64,000 bases of DNA from Thermopetrobacter sp. TC1 (GCF_000746275.1 NZ_KN050829.1:134129-198128), one strand, 5' to 3'; counted from the first letter of the stretch, positions 12,084 through 21,241 are shown. The notes: generated by a model not told the origin, from the letters alone. Made by a program: numbers and translations.

Positions 12084-12201
12084 CGCCTTGCCCCCGTTTT
12101 TGCCACGATATGGATATGTCTGCCGTGCGGTTGCCGCAGGCGGTCTTCCCTCCTATAGTCGCCGCAAAGTGGGCAAGAGGGCAAGTCACGGTTGTGCGAT
12201 C

Positions 12202-13167
12202 ATGGCGAGCGGTTCTTTGAAGGTCATTCTGGCGGCGCTGGGCGGCAACACGCTGATTGCGCTCACCAAGTTTGCCGCCGCCGCCTATACCGGCTCTTCG
12301 GCCATGCTGTCGGAAGCGATCCATTCCGTGGTTGACAGCGGCAATCAGGTGCTTCTGCTCTATGGCCTGAAACGCTCGCGCCGCCCCGCCGATGCGCAAC
12401 ATCCCTTCGGCTACGGCCGCGAGATCTATTTCTGGGCCTTTGTTGTCGCGCTGCTCATCTTCTCCATTGGTGCCGGTGTCTCCATTTACGAAGGCATTCA
12501 CAAGACCCTGCATCCCAAGCCCATGGAAAGCCCGTGGGTGAATTACGTGGTACTGGGCTTTTCCATCCTTTTTGAGGGCGGATCCTTCTATGTGGCCTGG
12601 AAGGAATTCTCCCGTGTGCGTGGCGGACGCGGCTTCTGGGAAGCGGCCCGCGCCTGCAAGGATCCGGCCGTTTTCGTGGTGCTGTTCGAGGACATGGCGG
12701 CCATGGCCGGCCTTTTCATCGCCCTTTTCGGTGTCACCGCTGCAGAGCTTTTTGATATGCCGCAGCTGGACGGTGTGGCCTCCATCGCCATCGGCCTGCT
12801 TCTGGCGGGCGTTGCCCTGTTTCTCACCCGCGAGACCAAGGCCCTGATCATCGGCGAAACGGCCGCGCCCCGCATCATCAAGGCCGTGCGTGAGATCGCC
12901 AGCCGCTCCCCGGTTGTCGATTCCATCAACGAGCTGCGCACCATGCATCTGGCGGCGGATGACATTCTGCTTGCCATGTCCATCGACGTGCCGGATGACA
13001 TGCGCGGCGGCCGCATCGAGGAGGAGATCGGCCGGCTTGAGGCCGCCATTCGCAAGGCCGTTCCCCAGATCCGCCGCATCTACATCGAGGTGCAGGACAA
13101 GGAAAGCCCCACCGCCACCGGCGCGCCCGAAGTTGCCGATGAAACCGCTTCGTCCACGCACTTTTAA
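12202..13167 (+). CDS. Cation diffusion facilitator (CDF) family transporter
   Basis: A 321-residue inner-membrane metal/proton antiporter. Family features: helix 1-2 region KVILAALGGNTLIALTKF, helix 2 motif SEAIHSVVDSGNQ supplying the His-x3-Asp metal ligands, QHPFGYGREIYFWAF, a second acidic site LFEDMAAMAGL, and a cytoplasmic C-terminal domain from about residue 215 (RSPVVDSINELRTM). It probably exports a divalent metal such as Zn, Fe, Co or Mn; the residues do not settle which. The start ATG at 12202 begins MASGSLKV; the reading frame is open further upstream but without protein-like sequence. Confidence 0.88.
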   Translation: MASGSLKVILAALGGNTLIALTKFAAAAYTGSSAMLSEAIHSVVDSGNQVLLLYGLKRSRRPADAQHPFGYGREIYFWAFVVALLIFSIGAGVSIYEGIHKTLHPKPMESPWVNYVVLGFSILFEGGSFYVAWKEFSRVRGGRGFWEAARACKDPAVFVVLFEDMAAMAGLFIALFGVTAAELFDMPQLDGVASIAIGLLLAGVALFLTRETKALIIGETAAPRIIKAVREIASRSPVVDSINELRTMHLAADDILLAMSIDVPDDMRGGRIEEEIGRLEAAIRKAVPQIRRIYIEVQDKESPTATGAPEVADETASSTHF

Positions 13168-13340
13168 GGACGCCGTAAACCTCTGGCTGATGGCCTTGCC
13201 CCTTCCTTTCATGCACGGGATGCGGCGGGGGAGGGGGGCTGCGTAATCACGTCAGGCCTTGCACGCCCTGTGAACCCGAGCGCCTTTTGATCCATCGCCT
13301 GTCTTGCCCCTGTCTGCCGGCGGGGATACTCTCGGCCAGA

Positions 13341-13418
13341 AGAGCACCTTTGCATGAAAGCTTACAACACAAGGGCGCGGCGCTTGAAGGTCGCAAAGCT
13401 CTTTAGAGGAGGGGAGGA
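13341..13418 (+). promoter_or_regulatory. Foldable 5' leader of the sulfhydrylase gene
   Basis: Just upstream of the start at 13428, AGAG (13341-13344) and CCTTTGC (13347-13353) can pair with GCAAAG (13393-13398) and CTCT (13399-13402), enclosing about 40 bases. The 3' strand CTCT lies directly before the ribosome site AGAGGAGGGGAGG and could pair with AGAG there instead, so two exclusive folds are possible. This resembles a translation-control leader. I could not match it to the SAM-II consensus, so it is left unnamed. Confidence 0.35.
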
Positions 13419-13427
13419 TAAGCCGCC

Positions 13428-14708
13428 ATGAGCGAGGAAAAGACGCCCGGCTTTGCCACACTGGCCATTCACGCGGGAGAGAAGGTGGATCCGGCCACCA
13501 AGGCGCGGGTCACCCCCATTTATCAGACCACGTCCTACGTCTTTGATGATGCCGAGCATGCCGCCCGACTCTTTGCGCTGAAGGAATTCGGCAACATCTA
13601 CACCCGCATCATGAACCCCACCCAGGAGGCGCTGGAGGCTAAGATCGCCGCGCTGGAGGGGGGAACGGCGGCGCTGGCGGTGGCCTCGGGCCATGCGGCG
13701 CAGATGCTGGTCTTTCACTGCCTGATGAAGCCGGGTGAGGAGTTCATTGCCGCCCGCCAGCTCTATGGCGGCTCCATCAATCAGTTCACCAACGCCTTTC
13801 ATGCCTTTGGCTGGCATGTGGTCTGGGCCGATGCCGATGATCCGGACAGCTTCCGCAAGGCGCTGTCAGAAAAGACCAAGGCCATCTTCATCGAATCCAT
13901 CGCCAATCCATCGGGTCAGATCGTGGATATCGAGGTCATCGCCAGGGTGGCGGAGGAGGCGCATGTGCCCCTCATCGTCGATAACACCATGGCCACGCCC
14001 TATCTCATCCGCCCCTTCGAGCACGGCGCCAACATCGTCACCTATTCATTGACCAAGTTCATGGCCGGGCATGGCAATTCCATGGGCGGCGCCATTGTCG
14101 ACGGCGGCAATTTCGACTGGGGTGCCGATGATCGCTATCCCATGCTCACCGATCCCAACCCCTCTTACGCGGGCTTGCGGCTGTATGAAACCTTCGGCGA
14201 GATCACCCTGGCCATTGCCGCGCGTGTGCTTTCCCTGCGCGATCTCGGGCCTGCCATTGCGCCGCTCAATGCCTTTCTCATCCTCACCGGCATGGAGACC
14301 CTGCCGTTGCGCATGCAGCGCCATTGCGACAACGCGCTGAAGGTGGCCGAATGGCTTGAACAGGACGATCGCGTCGCCTGGGTGAAATATTCCGGCCTGA
14401 AGTCCAGCCCCTATTACGCACTGCATCAGAAGTACTGCCCGAAAGGGGCTGGCAGCGTCTTCACCTTCGGGCTGAAGGGCGGCTATGACGCTGGCGTCAA
14501 GCTAGTCAATTCCGTGAAGCTCTTCTCCCATCTTGCCAACATTGGCGATGTGCGCTCACTGATCATTCATCCCGCCAGCACCACGCACTCGCAGCTTACG
14601 GAGGAACAGCTGATCGCTGCCGGCGCCGGGCCGGAAGTCATCCGTGTTTCCATTGGCCTTGAGGATCCGGAGGATCTGATCGCCGATCTCGATCAGGCCA
14701 TGGCGTGA
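13428..14708 (+). CDS. O-acetylhomoserine aminocarboxypropyltransferase (sulfhydrylase)
   Basis: A 426-residue PLP enzyme of the Cys/Met metabolism family. It makes homocysteine (or methionine) from O-acetylhomoserine and sulfide (or methanethiol). Typical MetY-branch blocks are FATLAIHAGEKVDPATKARV, PIYQTTSYVFDD, NIYTRIMNPTQEALE, VASGHAAQMLV and VDNTMATPYL, with the PLP lysine Lys210 in YSLTKFMAGHGNSMGG. The length of about 425 and the N-terminal HAG motif favour MetY over MetB or MetC. A strong AGGAGGGGAGG ribosome site precedes it. It is followed closely by the small partner gene of the HEPN pair, which looks unrelated. Confidence 0.92.
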   Translation: MSEEKTPGFATLAIHAGEKVDPATKARVTPIYQTTSYVFDDAEHAARLFALKEFGNIYTRIMNPTQEALEAKIAALEGGTAALAVASGHAAQMLVFHCLMKPGEEFIAARQLYGGSINQFTNAFHAFGWHVVWADADDPDSFRKALSEKTKAIFIESIANPSGQIVDIEVIARVAEEAHVPLIVDNTMATPYLIRPFEHGANIVTYSLTKFMAGHGNSMGGAIVDGGNFDWGADDRYPMLTDPNPSYAGLRLYETFGEITLAIAARVLSLRDLGPAIAPLNAFLILTGMETLPLRMQRHCDNALKVAEWLEQDDRVAWVKYSGLKSSPYYALHQKYCPKGAGSVFTFGLKGGYDAGVKLVNSVKLFSHLANIGDVRSLIIHPASTTHSQLTEEQLIAAGAGPEVIRVSIGLEDPEDLIADLDQAMA

Positions 14709-14776
14709 CACCACCTTCAGGGGAGGCTATGATTTCATCAACCCCCTGTTCAGTGCGCTTGAAGGATACGCCGACG

Positions 14777-15067
14777 ATGACAACCGATACGGAAAGACGG
14801 GATGCCGTCATTCGCAAGGCCGTGGAGGACACCTTAAAGCCTGCGCGGATCCGCGAGGTGCGCGTGCGCGAAAGCGAGGATCACTACGGCGATCCCATCT
14901 ATCGCGTGGACATTATCCTGGCCAGCGATGACGAGAAGCTGGAGACGGAGAAGACCATAAACTTGTGGGATGCGGTAATGGATGCACTCGCCGCGGAAGG
15001 ATTCGAGGTGCGTTTTCCGATTTTCACATTCATGACTCCGTCCGAGGCGGAAAATGAAGCGGCTTGA
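14777..15067 (+). CDS. Small acidic protein overlapping a HEPN gene (candidate antitoxin or partner)
   Basis: A 96-residue acidic protein (RRDAVIRKAVEDTLKPARIR, then HYGDPIYRVDIILAS). Its predicted alpha-beta pattern and size would suit an antitoxin or a small nucleotidyltransferase-like partner, but no Gly-Ser-x10-Asp-x-Asp motif is present, so it is not a standard MNT domain. It overlaps the HEPN gene by 14 bases, which strongly suggests a functional pair. The start at 14777 has GAAGGA upstream. A longer start at 14729 has GGGGAGG but with only two bases of spacing. Its GC content is normal, unlike the 3' half of its partner. Confidence 0.6.
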   Translation: MTTDTERRDAVIRKAVEDTLKPARIREVRVRESEDHYGDPIYRVDIILASDDEKLETEKTINLWDAVMDALAAEGFEVRFPIFTFMTPSEAENEAA

Positions 15068-15533
15068 TAAGGAACTTGTGAAAACGGCTGAACAGATCCT
15101 GAAGACGGCAGGAGAAGGAGGGCGACCACGGCAAGCCAGTTTAAGAAGGGCCATCTCAACAGCTTATTATGCCGTGTTCCATGCCTTGTGCCGCATGTGT
15201 GCAGATGCTTTTGCAGGAACAACGAGAGAGGCTCGTGAGACTTGGCGTCAGGTTTATCGTTCTGTGGAACACGGCTTTACAAAAGACAGGTGTACACAAG
15301 GATACTTCAAAAAGGAATTCCCCCAGAACGTGAGAAAATTTTGTTCTATATTTTCTCAACTTCAAGAAAAGCGCCACGAGGCAGATTATGATCCATTCGC
15401 AAGATTTTTGCGCAGTGATGTAGAAGAAGCTATTTCTCAGGCCAAAACGGCCATATCCATGATCGACAAACAGAACCTCGAACTGAAACATCGCAGGGCA
15501 TTTGCCGCCTGGGTCATTCTCAGGAAGCGCTGA
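15054..15533 (+). CDS. HEPN-domain protein (UPF0332-like)
   Basis: A 159-residue helical protein. The block SLRRAISTAYYAVFHAL (residues 25-41) is the signature first part of HEPN/UPF0332 proteins, and the end block KRHEADYDPFARF (about residues 104-116) matches the family's R..ADY region. HEPN proteins are often RNases in toxin-antitoxin or phage-defence modules. I do not see an unambiguous R-x4-6-H motif, so nuclease activity is not certain. The 3' half is richer in A and T than its neighbours, a sign of different origin. It pairs with the overlapping upstream gene. Confidence 0.7.
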   Translation: MKRLDKELVKTAEQILKTAGEGGRPRQASLRRAISTAYYAVFHALCRMCADAFAGTTREARETWRQVYRSVEHGFTKDRCTQGYFKKEFPQNVRKFCSIFSQLQEKRHEADYDPFARFLRSDVEEAISQAKTAISMIDKQNLELKHRRAFAAWVILRKR

Positions 15534-15643
15534 AGCTCTTTCTCTGCGCCCCTCATCAGGTTCATCGACAAAAGCTGCTGCTTCTGGCCAAAGAAGCCCC
15601 TGGCCGGAAGACGTCTCGGATCATTCCCCCGTATAGGCCACAT

Positions 15644-15677
15644 GAAAAAAACGGCTCCGGCCTGTTCGCCGGAGCCG
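15644..15677 (-). terminator. Rho-independent terminator of rpsD
   Basis: A perfect 10-bp stem, CGGCTCCGGC (15652-15661) with GCCGGAGCCG (15668-15677), and a 6-base loop. Read on the minus strand it is followed by seven T (15645-15651 are all A on the plus strand). It lies 60 bases after the rpsD stop. Confidence 0.9.
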
Positions 15678-15736
15678 CTGTGTTGCGTCGTTTCCTCGCG
15701 GCCCGTAAGAAGAGGGCCGCAGGATCTGGTGCTGCA

Positions 15737-16369
15737 TCAATGCGAGTAGAACTCCACCACCAGGTGCGGTTCCATCTGCACCGGATAGGGCACATCCGAA
15801 AGCTGCGGCACGCGCAAGAACTTCGCGGTCATGGTCTTGTGATCGACCTCGATGTAATCCGGCACGTCCCGCTCCGGCGAGGCGATGGCCTCCAGCACCA
15901 TCGGGATCTCGCGGGACTTTTCGCGCACCTCGATCACATCCCCTTCCTTCACGCGATAGGAGGGGATGGTCACGCGCCGGCCGTTCACCTTCACATGCCC
16001 GTGGTTCACGAACTGCCGCGCCGCGAAAATGGTGGGCACGAACTTGGCGCGATAGACCACCGCATCCAGGCGGCGCTCCAGAAGGCCGATCAGGTTCTCG
16101 GCCGTGTTGCCCTTCATGCGCGCCGCTTCCAGATAGGTGCGATGAAACTGCTTTTCTGTGATGTCGCCGTAATATTTCTTCAGCTTCTGCTTGGCGCGCA
16201 GATGGATGCCATAGTCGGAAAGCTTGCCGCGCCGGCGCTGCCCGTGCTGTCCGGGCGGATAATCACGCCGGTTGACGGGGCTTTTCGCCCGCCCCCACAG
16301 GTTTTCGCCAAGCACACGATCGATCTTGTACTTGGCCTGATGCCTCTTGCCAGAGTTCTTCTTGGCCAT
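15737..16369 (-). CDS. rpsD: 30S ribosomal protein S4
   Basis: A 210-residue primary 16S rRNA binding protein of the small subunit, also a translation-fidelity protein. Evidence: N-terminal [19 protein letters not shown] and [17 protein letters not shown], then the S4 RNA-binding domain [35 protein letters not shown] and [15 protein letters not shown]. It lacks the zinc Cys cluster (C- form). It is a single-gene transcript with a strong terminator downstream. A foreign-looking HEPN pair and the SIR2-HerA pair lie on either side of it. Confidence 0.97.
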   Translation of the reverse strand: MAKKNSGKRHQAKYKIDRVLGENLWGRAKSPVNRRDYPPGQHGQRRRGKLSDYGIHLRAKQKLKKYYGDITEKQFHRTYLEAARMKGNTAENLIGLLERRLDAVVYRAKFVPTIFAARQFVNHGHVKVNGRRVTIPSYRVKEGDVIEVREKSREIPMVLEAIASPERDVPDYIEVDHKTMTAKFLRVPQLSDVPYPVQMEPHLVVEFYSH

Positions 16370-16760
16370 GGTGTTTATCCTCTTTAACTGCCTGCGACCA
16401 AATGGTCGAAAGCATCAATGCAAAAAGGCGCGGCCACGCATCCGTGCAATGCGTTAGCCCCACCTTTCGAACATCTCGCCCGCTCTCCTCCCGGCGCTCT
16501 CGCCCCGGAACAGGACGCGGCCATAATAGGAATAAATCAGCTTGACCGCACCCGCGAGCGGACACCACAAAGGCCCACAAGCCTTGTGCTTGGGCTTTCT
16601 ACGCCACGCCAAATGCGACGTCAAGCGCTCTAGATGCTAACTCATTCGCAGAAGCATTGACTGCCCACGTAAAAGTATCCCAGCCTTTCGACAGGCAGCG
16701 GTTGCCTATTTTGTCCAACCTGTTACACTCTTGATAGATTCTCATACGGAGTTCCATATC
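16370..16760. other. Intergenic region between rpsD and the SIR2 gene; boundary of the AT-rich island
   Basis: About 390 bases without a supported gene. The left part is the rpsD upstream region with normal GC. From about 16640 the base composition falls and stays AT-rich to the end of the HerA gene, so the island boundary is probably here. An imperfect hairpin (GGCCCACAAG/CTTGTGCTTGGGC) lies at about 16572-16595. A short minus-strand reading frame at 16599-16745 looks slightly protein-like but has no support. Confidence 0.5.
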
Positions 16761-18047
16761 ATGATAAATTGGGACAGTAATAACATCGTATTTATTAATG
16801 GCGAACTTCATACACCAGTTACTCCCGAAAAAGAAACTAACGACTGGAGAAAGCGGATTGAACCTTGGCTTTCGGCCGTATTTCAATCTGAACACCTTTC
16901 GCTTCTGCTAGGAAACGGCTTCACCACCGGTGTTGCCAAGTACGCAGGCGGCACCCCAACAAGCATGGAAGGCTCTGTATTTGAAGGATGTCCGTATCAA
17001 GACAAAGTTATGGCTCATGCAAAAAAGATGGCAGAAAATCTGGGAAGAGGTAGCGCCAATATAGAGGATGAGCTTTCGGCAGCGCTCTCGCTATTAGCTG
17101 GTTTACAGATACTAGAACACTCTGACGCCACAAAATGGAAGGAAGCTATTGATAATGCCCTTGCCAATTTCATCAAGGGAGTGCTCACCACGGAGAAAAG
17201 CATTAAAGACCACTTTGATCACATGCCGGACGATGGCAGCCTGACCCCCAAAGATATTCTTGTCTCATTCCTGATGAGTTTTGCCAGCAGGGCCGCTTCA
17301 CGAGAGCGACTGCACATCTTCACCACAAACTATGACCGCCTCATCGAACACGGCTGCGACCTTGCCGGACTCCGTGTCATTGATCGCTTTGTAGGAGTGC
17401 TTGACCCAGAGTTCAGGTCATCACGCTTGCAAGTGGATATGCATTACACACCTCCTGGCATCAGAGGCGAACCTCGACATTTGGAGGGCGTAGTCCATTT
17501 CACAAAGCTTCATGGCTCACTTGATTGGCGGTATGAAAAGCCACGCCTATACCGCACTGGCTTGCCATTTGGAGCCGACCACAAACACCCAGCAATACCT
17601 GGTAGCCCAAGCGATTCTGTCATAATCTATCCAAACGCTGTGAAAGACATCGAAACTACGGCTTTTCCTTATGCTGACCTGTTTCGTGACTTTTCCTCGG
17701 CAATTTGCCGGCCTAATAGCGTGCTCGTAACATATGGCTTTGGATTTGGAGATGACCATATTAATCGAATAATTGGAGATATGTTGACTATACCTTCAAC
17801 CCATCTTGTGATTATCGCATATAGCGAAAAACCACATGAGCGAATTAACTCCTTTATTTCACGCTTTGGAAGAAAACAACAAATTACACTGCTAATTGGA
17901 AAACATTTTGGCAATATTGAAAACTTGGTAAAATATTACCTTCCCAAACCTGCTATTGATCCACTCATGTTCCGAATGGGCGAACTTATTGAAAGGCGTA
18001 ATAAAGCCACACCCGAGAACCCGCAGGAGAACGGAAGCAAGCCATGA
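16761..18047 (+). CDS. SIR2-domain NADase of a SIR2-HerA anti-phage system
   Basis: A 428-residue protein with a SIR2-like fold: nucleotide-binding start LSLLLGNGFTTGVA (about residues 45-58), FTTNYDRLIEHG with Asn190, and the catalytic-His region TKLHGSLDW with His251. Near the C-terminal side YGFGFGDDHINRII closes the Rossmann part. SIR2 proteins of this class degrade NAD+ on phage infection and work with a HerA ATPase, which is the next gene with an ATGA overlap. The region is far more AT-rich than its neighbours, so horizontal gain is likely. The start at 16761 has CGGAG ten bases upstream. Confidence 0.85.
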   Translation: MINWDSNNIVFINGELHTPVTPEKETNDWRKRIEPWLSAVFQSEHLSLLLGNGFTTGVAKYAGGTPTSMEGSVFEGCPYQDKVMAHAKKMAENLGRGSANIEDELSAALSLLAGLQILEHSDATKWKEAIDNALANFIKGVLTTEKSIKDHFDHMPDDGSLTPKDILVSFLMSFASRAASRERLHIFTTNYDRLIEHGCDLAGLRVIDRFVGVLDPEFRSSRLQVDMHYTPPGIRGEPRHLEGVVHFTKLHGSLDWRYEKPRLYRTGLPFGADHKHPAIPGSPSDSVIIYPNAVKDIETTAFPYADLFRDFSSAICRPNSVLVTYGFGFGDDHINRIIGDMLTIPSTHLVIIAYSEKPHERINSFISRFGRKQQITLLIGKHFGNIENLVKYYLPKPAIDPLMFRMGELIERRNKATPENPQENGSKP

Positions 18048-20167
18048 CTACGATTGTCGAACACATTGGCATGCTTTCAGTGGGACGTGTGGAAACTGTA
18101 ACGGCAGAAGAACTGCGCATCAGTCTATTCCCCGAGACGCCACAAGTTACCGCACTGAATGCCGGATCGCCTACAGGCTTTCCGCGTATAAACGCCTATG
18201 TCCTGATTCCAAACGAATCTGGCGCCGTTGTTGCGGTTATCAAACAAATTTCGATCCAACGCTCAAAGCCTGTTTCTGACAAGCACGACGAGAGCTTAGT
18301 TGACCTTCCATTTCCTGCCCGAAATGTGATTGCCATCCCGTTTGGCACTTTGTCGAGCGAAGGATACGATGACAAGGGCCAGCACCTCTATTCCCTTGAA
18401 CGCGGCGTTACGGTACTACCGTCCGTTGGCGACCCTGTCCTCCTCCCCACAGCAGAACAACTGCGCTCAATCGTAGAAGCAAAGACGGAAGACCGTCTAA
18501 TCCGGATTGGCAGCGCCCCTTTTGCTAATAATGCCGATGTTTGGGTGCATCCAGACAAACTTTTCGGACGGCATCTCGCGATTCTGGGCAACACAGGTAG
18601 CGGTAAGTCCTGTTCTGTTGCTGGCATAATTCGATGGTCGTTAGAAGGCGTGGCTGCCGAATTGCCAAAAAAAGCGGAAAAAGAAGAGCAAGATCAACCA
18701 ATCAATGCCCGTTTCATAATTCTTGACCCCAATGGAGAGTATTCTCATGCATTTACTGACGGCACTTTGTCTGTAAGACGGTTTGCTGTCGGCGGTAAAG
18801 ATGGCGCGAAACCGCTGACAGTGCCAGGTTGGTTATGGAATGGGCAGGAATGGGCGGCCTTCACCGATGCAAAGCCTGGCACACAGCGTCCTATCTTGCT
18901 AGACACACTGCGCCAATTACGAAAGGCTGATTCGTCTGCCAACAACTTGAAAAATGGAATAATAAGGCGCTACCGTGGTCATATCAAAGAAATAGAAAAA
19001 ATTTATGCTGACTTTCCACAAAGCCTTGGAGAATTTCGAGACAATATGAATTTTGGGGAGCGGCTAAAAGGCTTAATTGATTCAATGAGTAAAGATATAG
19101 AAAAACTTTCTGCATATGGAGATGACACTACTGATCTCCGAGAGGCTATAGAGAGTATTTACCCCAATCTTTGCCAGATTCATGACAAAAAGCACTACAG
19201 CAAGCCGCAAGGAAAATATGGATACAATTACTTTCAGGCTTTAGACTTGGAAAATATTTTAGCGGAACTACAAAAGGTAGTAAATGAATTCCCGACTACT
19301 TCCACAAAGGAAAAAATGAGCGAAGATGCGCCAATCCGATTTGACATTGCTGATCTCCCTGATCGTATTCATGATGTGGCAATGGCAATGGGAGGGCAAG
19401 CCCTTAGTAATGTTGAGCCTCTGATTAATCGCATTCGAGTGATGCTAAGTGATTCAAGACTTAGGCCAATAATTGATACAGATGGAGCAGAATCATTTGA
19501 TAAATGGCTTTCAGAACTCATGGGGGGCAGCGAAGATAATAATGCACCTCTTACCATATTGGACCTTTCTCTTGTTCCCTCAGACGTTATCCACATTACC
19601 ATAGCTGTCATCGCAAGGATTGTATTTCAAGCATTACAATATCACATAAAAAAATATGATGGTCCCCTCCCCACTGTTCTTGTTTTGGATGAGGCTCACA
19701 ATTTCGTAAGAAAGGATGCTGATGTTGGCGCAAATGAACAAGCTGCCAATCTATGCCGCCAAATATTTGAACGGATAGCTAGGGAAGGCCGAAAATTCGG
19801 CCTAGGACTTGTACTGGCTTCGCAACGTCCATCGGAACTATCTCCAACCGTCTTGGCACAATGTAATTCCTTCTTGCTTCACCGCATTGTGAATGACGTT
19901 GATCAAAATCTTGTCCGTCGGCTTGTTCCAGATGCTCTTGGCGGGCTTCTAGGAGAGCTTCCTACTCTTCCTTCACAACAAGCGATTTTACTTGGTTGGG
20001 CCGTTCCTAACCCCGTGCTCGTACGGATTCGTGACCTGCAAAAGAATCAAAGGCCACGCTCAGACGATCCGAAATTCTGGGATGTATGGGTAGGAAAAGC
20101 TGTAGCAAGGCCTGACTGGCAAGTTATAGCCAAATCATGGGAACAAGAAAGTGGAAAAAATTCTTAA
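18044..20167 (+). CDS. HerA-family ATPase of a SIR2-HerA anti-phage system
   Basis: A 707-residue ATPase. The N-terminal HAS-barrel-like domain starts VEHIGMLSVGRVETVTAEEL. Walker A is GNTGSGKS (Lys188), Walker B is VLVLDEAH (Asp549-Glu550), and the arginine and sensor region is EGRKFGLGLVLASQRPSELS with QCNSFLLHRIVNDVDQNLVR. This is the hexameric HerA/FtsK-type motor. In known SIR2-HerA (Nezha) systems it forms a large complex with the SIR2 NADase. It has no NurA nuclease neighbour, which argues against the DNA end-resection role of archaeal HerA. AT-rich codon use matches its partner, not the genome. Confidence 0.88.
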   Translation: MTTIVEHIGMLSVGRVETVTAEELRISLFPETPQVTALNAGSPTGFPRINAYVLIPNESGAVVAVIKQISIQRSKPVSDKHDESLVDLPFPARNVIAIPFGTLSSEGYDDKGQHLYSLERGVTVLPSVGDPVLLPTAEQLRSIVEAKTEDRLIRIGSAPFANNADVWVHPDKLFGRHLAILGNTGSGKSCSVAGIIRWSLEGVAAELPKKAEKEEQDQPINARFIILDPNGEYSHAFTDGTLSVRRFAVGGKDGAKPLTVPGWLWNGQEWAAFTDAKPGTQRPILLDTLRQLRKADSSANNLKNGIIRRYRGHIKEIEKIYADFPQSLGEFRDNMNFGERLKGLIDSMSKDIEKLSAYGDDTTDLREAIESIYPNLCQIHDKKHYSKPQGKYGYNYFQALDLENILAELQKVVNEFPTTSTKEKMSEDAPIRFDIADLPDRIHDVAMAMGGQALSNVEPLINRIRVMLSDSRLRPIIDTDGAESFDKWLSELMGGSEDNNAPLTILDLSLVPSDVIHITIAVIARIVFQALQYHIKKYDGPLPTVLVLDEAHNFVRKDADVGANEQAANLCRQIFERIAREGRKFGLGLVLASQRPSELSPTVLAQCNSFLLHRIVNDVDQNLVRRLVPDALGGLLGELPTLPSQQAILLGWAVPNPVLVRIRDLQKNQRPRSDDPKFWDVWVGKAVARPDWQVIAKSWEQESGKNS

Positions 20168-20211
20168 AAATTCGATCTGTGCTACGTCGCTAGCTTGTCA
20201 ACGCGGGAGCT

Positions 20212-21096
20212 CTAAACGGGTGCCTTGGAAAGCATACGCGGCCGAAAGCCCTCGCCGGTGAGGATATTGACCAGTCTGTCCGGCATGGTCGTCAGACAGG
20301 CATCCTGCACCATGACTGCCGCATCATTCTCCGCACCGCTTGTGGCGATGAAGGCAACGGGCGGCTGCTCCTGTGCGCCCTGGCTTTCATCCGCCTCCGT
20401 GCTCACCGTCGCCACTTCAAGCGCGCGACGGGCAATGGCCGCGGAAGGGTCCACGATCTGTACCGGCCAGGGGGCAAGTGCGGCGATCTGCGCCTGCAAC
20501 AGCGGATAGTGCGTGCAGCCCAGCACCACGACGTCGGTGCGGCGGCCGTCGGGGCGGGAGACGAAGACAGGTGCGATTTCGGCGCGCAAGGTATCCTGCG
20601 GCACGCTCTCGCCGGCCAGATGCCGTTCGGCCAGCGCCGCCAGATTTTTCGCGCCGTGCAGGATCACGTCGCAGTGATAGGCGAAGGTGTGGATGAGCCG
20701 CTCGGTATATTCACGGCGGATGGTGGATGGCGTGGCCAGAACGCCGATGATGCCGCTTTGCGTGGCGTTGGCCGCAGGCTTGATGGCCGGCACCGTGCCC
20801 ACGAACGGCACATCAAAGCGCGCGCGCAGATGCTCCAGCGCCGTCACCGTCGCCGTGTTGCAGGCGATGACCACCACATCGGGCCGCACCTCCTCGATCA
20901 GCCGCGCCATGAGATCGAGAATGCGCTGACGCAGGCGATCTTCCGGCCAGTCGCCATAGGGAAAGCCGGCGGGATCGGCGGCATAGAACAGGGCAATGGG
21001 CTGGCCGCGCTCCTGCGCCAGGGTGCGCAAGGCGCGCGCCACCGTCAGCCCCCCGAGCCCGGAATCGAAAACAAGTATGCGCGCACGCCCCGGCAT
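20212..21096 (-). CDS. murI: Glutamate racemase
   Basis: A 294-residue cytoplasmic enzyme that makes D-glutamate for peptidoglycan. The cofactor-independent catalytic Cys pair is visible: IACNTATVTALEHL and LGCTHYPLL, with the N-terminal FDSGLGGLTVARAL. It is slightly longer than many MurI (260-285). It lies convergent with the SIR2-HerA module, with only 44 bases between stops. Upstream is a TrmJ-type gene on the same strand. Confidence 0.95.
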   Translation of the reverse strand: MPGRARILVFDSGLGGLTVARALRTLAQERGQPIALFYAADPAGFPYGDWPEDRLRQRILDLMARLIEEVRPDVVVIACNTATVTALEHLRARFDVPFVGTVPAIKPAANATQSGIIGVLATPSTIRREYTERLIHTFAYHCDVILHGAKNLAALAERHLAGESVPQDTLRAEIAPVFVSRPDGRRTDVVVLGCTHYPLLQAQIAALAPWPVQIVDPSAAIARRALEVATVSTEADESQGAQEQPPVAFIATSGAENDAAVMVQDACLTTMPDRLVNILTGEGFRPRMLSKAPV

Positions 21097-21241
21097 GAGT
21101 GCTCTTCTTGCGTCTTGTCAAAGCCCAAGTTGCACGCGATGTTTTTTCACCCGCAACCGTGCAGTGTGCGTTCAGGCCCGCAAAGCGCCCGCAGGTGAGC
21201 CCGCCTTCCCGTCCGCCGTGTCTCGTGCGGCCGATCGGCAT

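Noticed and set aside
13168-13427. SAM-II riboswitch before the sulfhydrylase gene
   Set aside because: The gene context is right, but I could not find the conserved pseudoknot core; only a general foldable leader is reported.
16599-16757. Short minus-strand frame at the edge of the SIR2-HerA island
   Set aside because: The last 45 residues look mildly protein-like, but there is no ribosome site or known domain and the upstream part overlaps the SIR2 gene. At best it is a remnant.
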